64,000 nucleotides of DNA from Candidatus Altimarinota bacterium (lineage in GTDB: Bacteria; Patescibacteriota; Gracilibacteria; UBA1369; LOWO2-01-FULL-3), in contig JALNWA010000004.1 in the NCBI GenBank assembly GCA_023231115.1, forward strand, positions 11,289-75,288, written 5' to 3'. Position numbers and translations under genes: made by a program. Under the pieces are notes generated by a model. The model had not been told where the DNA came from. It worked only from the letters and a program-made list of their open reading frames with translations, and searched no databases. This document shows positions 35,522-42,923 of this stretch, piece after piece (within the stretch, counting starts at the first letter, position 1; each line of letters begins with the position of its first letter).

Positions 35522-36360
35522 TACCCCAACTTTTTCACGTCTCCATTCCCACCAAGATAATTCTTCTCACTAACGACCTTTTTCCCAGTCTTTTCTTCAA
35601 GATCTATTCGTGCTCTTTTAGCAATACCTCCTCCTTCTTTACCTGCAACTTTGTTTTCTTCCATGCCTGTCGCATCGACACTTTCAGCAATCTCTCTCGT
35701 AGAAAGCTCAGCAAGCGCACTAAAAATCAACTCAGCTTCCGTCATATGATCACGTAGATTCTGAGTCTTCAAGCCCTTTAGCTCCTTATGGGATTTTACG
35801 CTTACCTCTGCCCATTCCTGATGAATTATATTAGTCAAAATAGCAAACTCCTTGGCATGTTTTATTTCGTGTTCACTCCAGTAATCGGTAAGTTTATTAC
35901 GAGTTTCCTGCCCCATCATCCTTTGCTGAATCCATTTTCCACTTCTACCGTGTTTTTTCCAATTTTCTCTCGCCCTATTTAACGATTTTTCAGGATCAGC
36001 CAATTCTTGTATCCTTTCGTATCCAACTTTCGCAAGCCAAAGCTTCACAGGTTCAGCCTTTGGACTTGGAACCGATTGAATAAGGCGAAGTAAAGTTTCA
36101 GTATCAGCCACGTCAGTGAATCTCATCTTCCCATCCTCAGCAACAAGTTTCAACTGGTTACATTTTGTAACCACTTCACTTCCCTCGTTAACTAAGCGAT
36201 TTTTCAAAACTTTCCAATAATTTCTTGCCGTCTGATAATCCTTTTGCTGAATCAAAACTTGAACAATATCAATCACCGAAAAATACCAAACCTCTTTCTT
36301 CTCATCATATTGACGACGAATATTATAATCCTCAAAAATTGTTAGATCCGCATCTTTCAT
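35521..36360 (-). CDS. BRO-family antirepressor-like protein
   Basis: 279 residues from the ATG at 36360; a GTG at 36399 lies inside a palindrome and is rejected. The N-terminal BRO domain is clear: IFEDYNIRRQYDEKKEVWYF, then SVIDIVQVLIQQKDYQTARN and YWKVLKNRLVNEG, followed by FTDVADTETLLRLIQSVPSP and KAEPVKLWLAKVGYERIQEL. BRO domains are DNA-binding modules common in phage antirepressors and mobile elements. The rest is helical and ends Lys-rich. It suggests that this cassette came from a mobile element. Confidence 0.9.
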   Translation of the reverse strand: MKDADLTIFEDYNIRRQYDEKKEVWYFSVIDIVQVLIQQKDYQTARNYWKVLKNRLVNEGSEVVTKCNQLKLVAEDGKMRFTDVADTETLLRLIQSVPSPKAEPVKLWLAKVGYERIQELADPEKSLNRARENWKKHGRSGKWIQQRMMGQETRNKLTDYWSEHEIKHAKEFAILTNIIHQEWAEVSVKSHKELKGLKTQNLRDHMTEAELIFSALAELSTREIAESVDATGMEENKVAGKEGGGIAKRARIDLEEKTGKKVVSEKNYLGGNGDVKKLG

Positions 36361-36390
36361 TTCACAAAAATTATAAACACCAACACTATA

Positions 36391-36408
36391 GGTGAGCACA
36401 TGCTCACC
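36391..36408 (-). promoter_or_regulatory. Operator-like palindrome upstream of the BRO gene
   Basis: GGTGAGCA and TGCTCACC, perfect 8-base inverted repeats around a CA spacer, 31 bases before the BRO start. It is a likely binding site for a dimeric regulator, possibly the BRO protein itself. Confidence 0.55.
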
Positions 36409-36500
36409 GTCAAGAAAAATCTTTTTATAAAAATTTTAAGATTTTCCAATTTGACAACACCCAGAAAAACACACATAATAACGCCTTTTAAGGACAAATT

Positions 36501-37295
36501 ATGCCATTACCAGAAACATTGCCGGAAACTCCACAAGTCCAAACACCTGAATCAACAACAGAAGCACCATCAGATGTAGATGCAATTACTCAAGAAAAAA
36601 GAAACAATGCACTTCTCTCAATAATTGATGAAACTGCGCTAACTCCTGAAGAATTGTCAGCACTTTTTTTGCAAGTAAGAGGACAATTTCAAAGAGCCAA
36701 TTCACCTGAAGAAATTCAACATTTATACGAAAGGACTTTAGCTCAATTCCCTATTCGTTACAGATTTAGCACGCAAGATTACGCTCAGCAAGGCGTTCCC
36801 GACATTTTACAAAGAAGACTTTGGTTTGAACAAGTCATTCCTCAAGGAAATGTTATTGACGTAGGTTGTGCCGACGGATATTTTGCACTTGAATTAGCCT
36901 CCCCAATCAGAAAAATGACAGGCGTCGACATGCTAGAAAAAAGAGTGGCAAAAGCAAATAGAGTTGCCGAAGAAAATAGAACAAATGCAACATTCATTAA
37001 AGGTTTTGCAGAAGAAATTCCGTTCACAGACGAAACTTTTGACGCGGCAATTCTTTCCCACATGCTAGAACACGTTCACGATCCTGCACGCGTTTTAGAA
37101 GAAGTGGTTCGCGTCACAAAAACCGGAGGCAAACTAATAGCCGTTGTCCCACACGAAATCGGCAGAGACCCAACCCACATTCGCTACATCCCCTCCACAC
37201 AACTTCGAGACATGCTAGCCGAATACGGCGAAGTTAGCCCAGAATACATAGTTGGAACAAAAGGAATTGGATATGTGATTAAAATAAAAATCTAA
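36501..37295 (+). CDS. Class I SAM-dependent methyltransferase
   Basis: 264 residues. After an unstructured Pro/Thr/Glu-rich N-terminus (about 1-85), a Methyltransf_11 fold follows: motif I VIDVGCADGYFALELA, the acidic residue of VDMLEKR, and motif IV/V ILSHMLEHVHDPARVLEEVV. The substrate is unknown; such enzymes methylate small molecules, lipids or proteins. It is divergent from the BRO gene, in the same cassette, and ends 7 bases before R3. A short AAGGA-like site precedes the ATG. Confidence 0.92.
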   Translation: MPLPETLPETPQVQTPESTTEAPSDVDAITQEKRNNALLSIIDETALTPEELSALFLQVRGQFQRANSPEEIQHLYERTLAQFPIRYRFSTQDYAQQGVPDILQRRLWFEQVIPQGNVIDVGCADGYFALELASPIRKMTGVDMLEKRVAKANRVAEENRTNATFIKGFAEEIPFTDETFDAAILSHMLEHVHDPARVLEEVVRVTKTGGKLIAVVPHEIGRDPTHIRYIPSTQLRDMLAEYGEVSPEYIVGTKGIGYVIKIKI

Positions 37296-37302
37296 GTCAT
37301 TT

Positions 37303-37331
37303 GGCTGACTAGTCGGGTCTAGTACCCTTTC
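37303..37331 (-). repeat. tRNA-3'-end-like repeat R3
   Basis: TGGCTGACTAGTCGGG, then TCTAGTACCCTTT. Identical over 29 bases to R4. It lies 7 bases after the methyltransferase stop and overlaps the 3' end of the next gene. Confidence 0.9.
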
Positions 37332-38026
37332 AGTTTCCAATTTCCATAAACACTAATGATATAGCCAGAAGCCTTAAAACTACCCCATAAACCATAATCA
37401 TCTTCAAGATCTTTTAAAATTTCTTCAATATCTTTGTTTGATATTTTTTTTAAAATAGATTCATAATTCAAACTAAACCCCACATTGGATTCTGGGTAAC
37501 GAAAAACCGAGTTACAATCGTCATTAATTGTATAGTCATTATCTAATTTACCTTTAATGATTTCACACTGTTGATATTTTTTTATAAAAGCTTCTACGTT
37601 TTCAATATACAATGGCAATTTATCAATCCTTTCCAAAGCTAAAAGCAAATCGGAATCATTCGGGTTTTTCTTCAATGCCCTCAAAAGAGTCCCTTTTATT
37701 TTGTTTTGAGATGCCATTTTTTTAAGTTCATTAAATAAGATTTCCGCATCATGATGATGAGGGACAGAGGAGACTCCCAAACATTTCATCAAAGTTTTAA
37801 TAAAAATCTCTATAGCATGCTTAATATTGAATAAAATAGGAATCATCAAACGCTCTTTTGAAAATAGATCAAATTTTTTCACATCATCATCAAGGATTGG
37901 GAACATATCTTTATTAGAGAACTTATACCGGTGCTCAAGAAGCTCCTTACATCCCAATTGAGCCAAGGAGAAATAGGAATGTGCAAAATCAAGCCATTTC
38001 CACTTTTGTTGATTTTTTTCACTCAT
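37319..38026 (-). CDS. Hypothetical HEPN-like helical protein
   Basis: 235 residues, predicted almost wholly helical. The segment IPILFNIKHAIEIFIKTLMK followed by HHHDAEILFNELKKMA resembles HEPN-type domains (a helix with KHAIE, then a His-Asp turn), which occur in toxins, antiphage RNases and nucleotide-associated proteins. The canonical Rx4-6H ribonuclease motif is not evident, so catalysis is doubtful. Its 3' end overlaps repeat R3 and it occupies its own cassette between R3 and R4. Confidence 0.8.
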   Translation of the reverse strand: MSEKNQQKWKWLDFAHSYFSLAQLGCKELLEHRYKFSNKDMFPILDDDVKKFDLFSKERLMIPILFNIKHAIEIFIKTLMKCLGVSSVPHHHDAEILFNELKKMASQNKIKGTLLRALKKNPNDSDLLLALERIDKLPLYIENVEAFIKKYQQCEIIKGKLDNDYTINDDCNSVFRYPESNVGFSLNYESILKKISNKDIEEILKDLEDDYGLWGSFKASGYIISVYGNWKLKGY

Positions 38027-38074
38027 TATATTTAGTTCTTATATGCGATATATCAATTTTTCTTATACACGTTC

Positions 38075-38103
38075 TGGCTGACTAGTCGGGTCTAGTACCC
38101 TTT
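38075..38103 (-). repeat. tRNA-3'-end-like repeat R4
   Basis: TGGCTGACTAGTCGGG, then TCTAGTACCCTTT, identical to R3. On the minus strand it reads like a tRNA end: GGGTACTAGACCC (hairpin), 8 bases, AGCCA. Confidence 0.9.
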
Positions 38104-38112
38104 TTGGATTAT

Positions 38113-38622
38113 TTACTTATAATTAAAATCCTTCGGCGAGCTATTTACCTCGAGTAAAGTATGAAATTCGCCTATATCCGTATATGCTGAACCGGTATAT
38201 CCGGGATAACTGAAAGATAAATAATAATAACCAAAATCAGTGATTGGCAGCTCTATATTGCCATTAAGTACACCATCGGCATTATTTAAAATTTCTTTAT
38301 CGCCTTCGAACATAGATTTTACTTTTTCGAATTTTGTTAAATCAAGATGTCCTTCAAAAGCCGCCATACCTCCAACCGCATTGTTAAAAAAACTTTTTTC
38401 ATCAACTTCATACAGAGCAACCTTAACTTTTTCAATATTTTTATAGCGCACAGGAAGTTTAAAAGGGTTTTCTACCGTCTTCATCACAAAAACATCTCCC
38501 ATTCCACCATCTGGCGGATAAAATTCAGGATTAGAATCAGAAACAACTTTCTGATTTGAAGAACATCCTATTAAAGCAAAAACTGCGAAGATAGAAATTA
38601 AAAGAAATACAATTTTTTTCAT
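38113..38622 (-). CDS. Cassette-encoded lipoprotein
   Basis: 169 residues. Signal peptide KIVFLLISIFAVFALIG ends in a lipobox (ALIG followed by Cys near residue 20), so the mature protein is lipid-anchored. The mature part is strand-rich (NIEKVKVALYEVDEKSFF and ITDFGYYYLSFSYPGYTGSA), possibly an immunoglobulin-like sandwich. Not assigned to a family. It lies between R4 and R5, sharing the orientation of tRNA-Gln. Confidence 0.82.
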   Translation of the reverse strand: MKKIVFLLISIFAVFALIGCSSNQKVVSDSNPEFYPPDGGMGDVFVMKTVENPFKLPVRYKNIEKVKVALYEVDEKSFFNNAVGGMAAFEGHLDLTKFEKVKSMFEGDKEILNNADGVLNGNIELPITDFGYYYLSFSYPGYTGSAYTDIGEFHTLLEVNSSPKDFNYK

Positions 38623-38643
38623 AGAATTTTTAAATTATTTCAA

Positions 38644-38672
38644 TGGCTGGCTACTCGGGGCTAGAACCCTTT
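38644..38672 (-). repeat. tRNA-3'-end-like repeat R5 (closest to the real tRNA)
   Basis: TGGCTGGCTACTCGGG, then GCTAGAACCCTTT. 18 of 29 bases match the 3' end of the adjacent tRNA-Gln, and its GAACCC resembles the tRNA more than the other copies do. Confidence 0.85.
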
Positions 38673-38679
38673 ATAAACA

Positions 38680-38934
38680 CTAAGCCGCTTTATCAACATC
38701 AATCGCTGACATGTTTACTCCCTTAATTGGCGACTTATAAGCTCCAGCTTCAAACAGAGTAAGCATACTATCTCTCGCATGATCTTTCACTTCTTCCGAA
38801 GAAAATGCTAAAAGATCCACGGCTTCAGAAATTGCTTCAGGCGTTGTCAACTCTCCTCCAGTTATTCGCGCTTGAATAGCCTGCATATTTTTTTCATCCT
38901 GCGGCATGATATCTACAGTTTTATCAAATTCCAT
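38680..38934 (-). CDS. Small acidic helical protein of unknown function
   Basis: 84 residues, no signal or membrane segment. It is predicted helical (EKNMQAIQARITGGELTTPE and EEVKDHARDSMLTLFEAGAY), acidic, and unrecognised. It is the last cassette gene before tRNA-Gln, 8 bases from R5. The start is an ATG at 38934. Reality is supported by position and composition only. Confidence 0.7.
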   Translation of the reverse strand: MEFDKTVDIMPQDEKNMQAIQARITGGELTTPEAISEAVDLLAFSSEEVKDHARDSMLTLFEAGAYKSPIKGVNMSAIDVDKAA

Positions 38935-38960
38935 ATTTTTTAAGTTAATTTATTTTTCAC

Positions 38961-39034
38961 TGGCTGGGGATGAGGGATTCGAACCCCCGATGGTGGGACC
39001 AGAACCCACTGCCTTACCACTTGGCTAATCCCCA
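38961..39034 (-). tRNA. tRNA-Gln (anticodon CTG)
   Basis: 74 nt including an encoded CCA. The 7-bp acceptor stem TGGGGAT/ATCCCCA closes perfectly. The D-arm is AGCC AAGTGGTAA GGC, the anticodon arm GTGGG TTCTGGT CCCAC (anticodon CTG) and the T-arm has the canonical TTCGAAT loop. It is the probable source of the R1-R5 repeats that follow its 3' end. Confidence 0.97.
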
Positions 39035-39085
39035 ATATTAGTACCTCAAACTTTTAGCATATTCTACCCTCAATATCAATAAATA

Positions 39086-39127
39086 CAAAAAAAGAGCCCG
39101 CCCCGACAATGCAGGACAGGACTCTTT
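39086..39127 (-). terminator. Terminator of the four-helix membrane protein gene
   Basis: Minus strand AAAGAG...GTCC pairs with GGG..CTCTTT, with a GC-rich stem and a 7-T run, 18 bases after the stop at 39145. Confidence 0.75.
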
Positions 39128-39144
39128 AAATTTCTTAAAAATTA

Positions 39145-39561
39145 CTACTTTGCACCATAAAAAGGGTGTCTGTAACACATAACTGCCAAATACAAAACAA
39201 AAGCATTAACAAGCAAAATTCCAACATTAAAATTAATCAAAGAAGAAACAACTGCCAACACAGAAAAAACCAACGAAACAATCACAGCCCATTTTTGCCC
39301 TTTAAAGATGCCGATTGTCATAAAAATATAAAGAACACCAATCGCAAGAAGAATCACTCCGGCAACCGCCCCCATGCCTGTAAGTAAAGCAAGCGCACCA
39401 GCACTCCCTTCAACTTCAACACTAGGTGCAGTCATAAGACCTGTCACCATACCTTGAAAAGCTAAGAAAGCAAGACCTCCCAAGAAAAGAAAAACAGTGG
39501 CAATAATATTCAACACTGCCAAAAAAGTACCCTGCCAAGGCCGAACAGAAGCTGTAACCAT
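39145..39561 (-). CDS. Small integral membrane protein, four helices
   Basis: 138 residues, four membrane helices: GTFLAVLNIIATVFLFLGGL, LLTGMGAVAGVILLAIGVLY, KWAVIVSLVFSVLAVVSSLI and ILLVNAFVLYLAVM. No polar residues mark a channel or enzyme; the family is not recognised. It lies between guanylate kinase and tRNA-Gln and has its own terminator. Confidence 0.8.
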   Translation of the reverse strand: MVTASVRPWQGTFLAVLNIIATVFLFLGGLAFLAFQGMVTGLMTAPSVEVEGSAGALALLTGMGAVAGVILLAIGVLYIFMTIGIFKGQKWAVIVSLVFSVLAVVSSLINFNVGILLVNAFVLYLAVMCYRHPFYGAK

Positions 39562-39592
39562 ATAAAAAAATTAAGAATAAAGTACTTACATC

Positions 39593-40201
39593 CTAATACA
39601 AACTTTTTATCTCAGCAAGAATTATCCTCTCGACATTCCCAACACAATTCTCGATTTCACCCCATTTATTCTCAACTTGATAATTGCAATCGCCGGCCTG
39701 CGCAATTTCTTTTTTCGCACTTTCAAAACGCCTTTGAAGTTCTTCGTCAGAAATTTTTCCACGTCTCAAAATTCTACCTTTCAAATCCTCCATGTCACTA
39801 ACCTTCATAAAAATCGAAACCAAATTTGCCTTTGGCACAATATTTCGAATCGAATTAAATCCTTGAATATCAACTTCCCTGATTACAACCGCACCTCTCT
39901 TTAATGGCTCCAAGATGTCCTTTTTGAAAGTCCCGTAATAGTTGTCGGAATGTACAACGGCGTATTCCAAAAATTCACCGGCTTTTATCATTTCCTCAAA
40001 TTTTTCTTTTGAAACATAATGGTAACTTCCACCCTCTACTTCACCATTGCGAATCTCTCGAGTCGTATAAGAAACAGGATAAACAAAGCCGGAATACTTC
40101 CCTTTTATCCTCTCAATAACAGTCCCCTTTCCTGAACCCGATGGCCCTACAATCAAGAAAAGCTTCCCTGTATACTCTGATTTTTGTTCTTCGTTTTCCA
40201 T
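39593..40201 (-). CDS. gmk: Guanylate kinase
   Basis: 202 residues from the ATG at 40201; the in-frame extension to 40276 is unlike a Gmk N-terminus. Phosphorylates GMP to GDP with ATP, an essential nucleotide step. The P-loop is GPSGSGKGT (residues 19-27); the GMP-binding segment has VSYTTREIRNGEVEGGSYHY, and the lid has RRGKISDEELQRRFESAKKE. Length is normal. Confidence 0.96.
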   Translation of the reverse strand: MENEEQKSEYTGKLFLIVGPSGSGKGTVIERIKGKYSGFVYPVSYTTREIRNGEVEGGSYHYVSKEKFEEMIKAGEFLEYAVVHSDNYYGTFKKDILEPLKRGAVVIREVDIQGFNSIRNIVPKANLVSIFMKVSDMEDLKGRILRRGKISDEELQRRFESAKKEIAQAGDCNYQVENKWGEIENCVGNVERIILAEIKSLY

Positions 40202-40240
40202 ATGATTTTTGTATGCAGAAGAAATATATATGCGTACCCC

Positions 40241-40269
40241 TTGAAAAACAATTGAAAATTTGGTATAAT
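40241..40269 (+). promoter_or_regulatory. Near-consensus promoter of the intergenic ncRNA
   Basis: TTGAAA (40241-40246), 17 bases, TATAAT (40264-40269), with a TGG just before the -10 box. It is the best sigma70-type promoter in the window and drives no gene; the predicted start is about 40276. Confidence 0.7.
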
Positions 40270-40275
40270 TAATCA

Positions 40276-40600
40276 ATTTACATCAGTTATTTGAATGCCC
40301 CTTAAAAAAATGTCACTACTTACCCACTTGAAAAGCGGGGGAATGCAGAGCAGAAGCTTCCATCTCGGCACACATTAAAAAAGCCGGTCCTTCTTCTCTG
40401 CATTTCCCTACTTTCCCCCCTCAAGCATTAAAGGACAGCCAAATAAATTGTCCCGCAGTGCGGGAGGAAACAAAAACAAAAACAAACTGAACAAAAACAA
40501 AAAAAAAGATCCATAAACGGGTCACAAAACAAAAACAAAATAAAATAAAAGTAGGGACATTAAGAAAGAGGAGCCATTTATATAGGTTCCTCTTTTTTAA
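40276..40600 (+). ncRNA. Candidate structured ncRNA of about 325 nt, family unknown
   Basis: No protein gene occupies this gap of over 400 bp. A long irregular hairpin spans 40327-40425: CTTGA/TCAAG, GGGGG/CCCCC, AATGCAGAG/CTCTGCATT (40342-40350 with 40396-40404), AGAAG/CTTCT and CGGC/GCCG at the tip. Smaller hairpins follow at 40433-40453, 40451-40465 (TCCCG/CGGGA) and 40508-40523 (GATCC/GGGTC), joined by A-rich linkers with ACAAAA repeats, then a terminator. The elongated first hairpin is reminiscent of 6S RNA, but no consensus of 6S, SRP, RNase P or tmRNA was found. Confidence 0.6.
40566..40598 (+). terminator. Terminator of the ncRNA
   Basis: AAGAGGAGCC (40566-40575) pairs over 10 bases (one G-U) with GGTTCCTCTT (40585-40594), followed by TTTT and further U-rich sequence. 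The minus-strand T-run is weaker, so it may also help end ssb transcription. Confidence 0.8.
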
Positions 40601-40622
40601 TTTATTTTTCAAAATTCGACTA

Positions 40623-41102
40623 CTAGAAAGGAAGATCATCAATCTTTACTTCTTCGTCAGCGCCAACCGGAGCTTCGTCTCCGGCATTGTCATTTCCGAA
40701 ATCGGAAGATGCACCTCCAGAAATTCCAGCCGCTTCTCTATCAGCTCCATAAGCCGCACCGCCTTCCCCTTTTCCTCCAAGCATAATCATATTGTCCGCA
40801 ACAATTTCAGTCCTGTATCTCTTTACTCCGTCCTCTCCCTGCCAATCACGAGTTTGAAGCTTTCCTTCAATAAAAACCTTCATTCCTTTCTTCAAATATT
40901 GTCCGCAAATTTCAGCAAGCTTTCTCCAAGCCACAATATTATGAAATTCTGTTTTGCTTTGGCGAGTTCCGCTCGCATCATTCCAAGAAAAGTTTGTAGC
41001 GACACTAAAAGACGCTACAGTCTGACCTCCGGGAATCTGTTTCACGTCAGGATCACGTGTAAGATTTCCGATAAGTTGGACTCTATTTAATGACATTGCC
41101 AT
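40623..41102 (-). CDS. ssb: Single-stranded DNA-binding protein
   Basis: 159 residues from the ATG at 41102 (41096 is equally possible). Coats single-stranded DNA in replication, repair and recombination. The OB-fold is clear: SLNRVQLIGNLTRDPDVKQI, then GGQTVASFSVATNFSW and LKKGMKVFIEGKLQTRDW. The disordered Gly-rich linker ends in the acidic tip VKIDDLPF, which recruits partner proteins. Alone in its transcript. Confidence 0.97.
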   Translation of the reverse strand: MAMSLNRVQLIGNLTRDPDVKQIPGGQTVASFSVATNFSWNDASGTRQSKTEFHNIVAWRKLAEICGQYLKKGMKVFIEGKLQTRDWQGEDGVKRYRTEIVADNMIMLGGKGEGGAAYGADREAAGISGGASSDFGNDNAGDEAPVGADEEVKIDDLPF

Positions 41103-41243
41103 ATTTATAAAGTTAATTTTAATTCGCAAACAAAATACATCTCTAATTTTACAAACTCAATGACTTTAAACCCAAATCACTTGCCTATAACTGCAAAGCA
41201 GTGGACAATAGAAATAATTTAATAAAAATTTTAAAAAAACTTT

Positions 41244-42923
41244 ATGAAAATTTTAAAAAAGACTCTCGTCACCTTAACCTCTTTTCTTTTATTCTCAGCC
41301 GTTTTCGCAGGATGCACTCCTAAAAATAGCGAACCTGTCGAACCAAAAGAAGAAATAAAAACCGAAGAAACTCCAAAAGAAGAGATTAAAGGAGACATCA
41401 CATACTCAACTCCAATAGAAAAAGACATTTGGACAGCGGAATTAAAACAAAAATTCCTAGAAAAATACAAAGAGATAGGTTCATTTTCAGTAGAAACATT
41501 CGAAGAACTGGAGCAAAACGGCAAATATTCATTTTATGAAGTAGGAACTATAGAAACAGAAAAATACAAAGGAGAAAAACTTTTGGTGCTTATCGTACCT
41601 TGCGACGGCATGTGCTTCTCAAACGACACATACAGATTCGCATACAACGAAACTACAAAAGTGCTGACAATGCTAAAAAAACACTCTGCAACGACAGAAT
41701 ACAACCTGCCTCTTATAGAGACTATTGCAACAAAAACAGATTCTACAACAAACCTTGAAAATCTGGACGCTCCGGACAAAATCTTAATTCCTGAAACAAA
41801 AGAATATGCGCAATTGGATAAAACAAATGTAGCAAATGTTTTCGATTTGAAAAACAACGATCAGCTAAGTATATATACTGAACAATACACAGACAAAGAC
41901 TCAAAATTAAAAATTTATTATCACTCAACTCTTGACGAAAACGTAACATTTGACGGATGTTTCCGAGTATTACTTCAAGACGGAACAGTTTCCTCATACT
42001 CATACAGACCTGATTTTGGAAAAGAAATCGAAGACAATTACGACCTTACCGCAGGTGCATGCGGAATTGCAGGATCATGCTATTTGTTGGACAGCGTAAA
42101 AGATTCAGACTTAATCAAATCCACAAAAGTATCCGGAAACATGGATTTTTATGTCCCAAAAGACGGAAAAACAGACAAAACAACATTAGACAATTACGAG
42201 AGATACAAAGCTCAACAAACATGGAAAGTCGAACAAGATCCAACATTAAAATTACTGTCACTCAATGAATTCATTGCAATAGAGCCGGTTCTATACTGGC
42301 AAGATCCAATCGGAAGATGGTCATCAATAATCAGAAATGACGTGAAACCTGCGGCAGAATGTGGAAAACCGGTCATCTATTTATATCCTGAAAAAACTAC
42401 TGATGTATCGGTACAAGTCGGAATTGAAAAATTAACAAAAACAATTCCGCAGTATAAAAACGGATGGACAGTTTCAGCGCAACCAAACGGAACGCTATAC
42501 AATTACGATGATGCAAAAACATATCCATATTTATTTTGGGAAGGTCAAAATAAAGGCGTCCTTAACGCAACAAAAGGTTCTTCAGTAAAACGCGCAGACC
42601 TTGAAAAATTCCTAAATGAAAGCCTTGATTCTTTGGGATTAAACAGCACAGAGAAAAAAGATTTCACCGATTTCTGGACGGCAAAAATGCTCGCAATTAA
42701 CGAAGAATATTTCTTCATTTCATTTGTTGGAACACAAGATTTCAATAAAGTTGCACCATTAAAAATATCACCTGCGCCAGACACATTGATCCGAGTTTTC
42801 ATGTATTACATGCCACTTGAGAAGCCTCTAATGGCGGAGAAACAAGAACTAAAATCAATAGAAAGAAACGGATTTACAGTCGTTGAATGGGGCGGAACAT
42901 CATCAGTGCCATGGTTGGAATAA
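41244..42923 (+). CDS. Large lipoprotein with conserved CGKPVIYLYPEKT domain
   Basis: 559 residues. The signal peptide LVTLTSFLLFSAVFAG ends in a lipobox (VFAG followed by Cys). The middle region is not recognised. The C-terminal 200 residues start at CGKPVIYLYPEKTTDVSVQV and continue with GWTVSAQPNGTLYNYDDAK and YPYLFWEGQNKGVLN, a domain I recall from many CPR surface proteins with no assigned function. Its stop overlaps the MEMO gene by 13 bases, suggesting coupled synthesis. Confidence 0.85.
   Translation: MKILKKTLVTLTSFLLFSAVFAGCTPKNSEPVEPKEEIKTEETPKEEIKGDITYSTPIEKDIWTAELKQKFLEKYKEIGSFSVETFEELEQNGKYSFYEVGTIETEKYKGEKLLVLIVPCDGMCFSNDTYRFAYNETTKVLTMLKKHSATTEYNLPLIETIATKTDSTTNLENLDAPDKILIPETKEYAQLDKTNVANVFDLKNNDQLSIYTEQYTDKDSKLKIYYHSTLDENVTFDGCFRVLLQDGTVSSYSYRPDFGKEIEDNYDLTAGACGIAGSCYLLDSVKDSDLIKSTKVSGNMDFYVPKDGKTDKTTLDNYERYKAQQTWKVEQDPTLKLLSLNEFIAIEPVLYWQDPIGRWSSIIRNDVKPAAECGKPVIYLYPEKTTDVSVQVGIEKLTKTIPQYKNGWTVSAQPNGTLYNYDDAKTYPYLFWEGQNKGVLNATKGSSVKRADLEKFLNESLDSLGLNSTEKKDFTDFWTAKMLAINEEYFFISFVGTQDFNKVAPLKISPAPDTLIRVFMYYMPLEKPLMAEKQELKSIERNGFTVVEWGGTSSVPWLE

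Noticed and set aside
34770..38672. R1-R5 as classical integron attC sites
   Set aside because: The GTTRRRY/RYYYAAC core sites are absent and genes point both ways; a tRNA-derived attachment site fits better, though an integron-like process is not excluded.
40421..40642. A 73-codon minus-strand open frame inside the ncRNA region
   Set aside because: Its product is Phe/Arg/Lys-rich from an A-rich linker read backwards, with no homology pattern; the plus-strand promoter, hairpins and terminator explain the region better.
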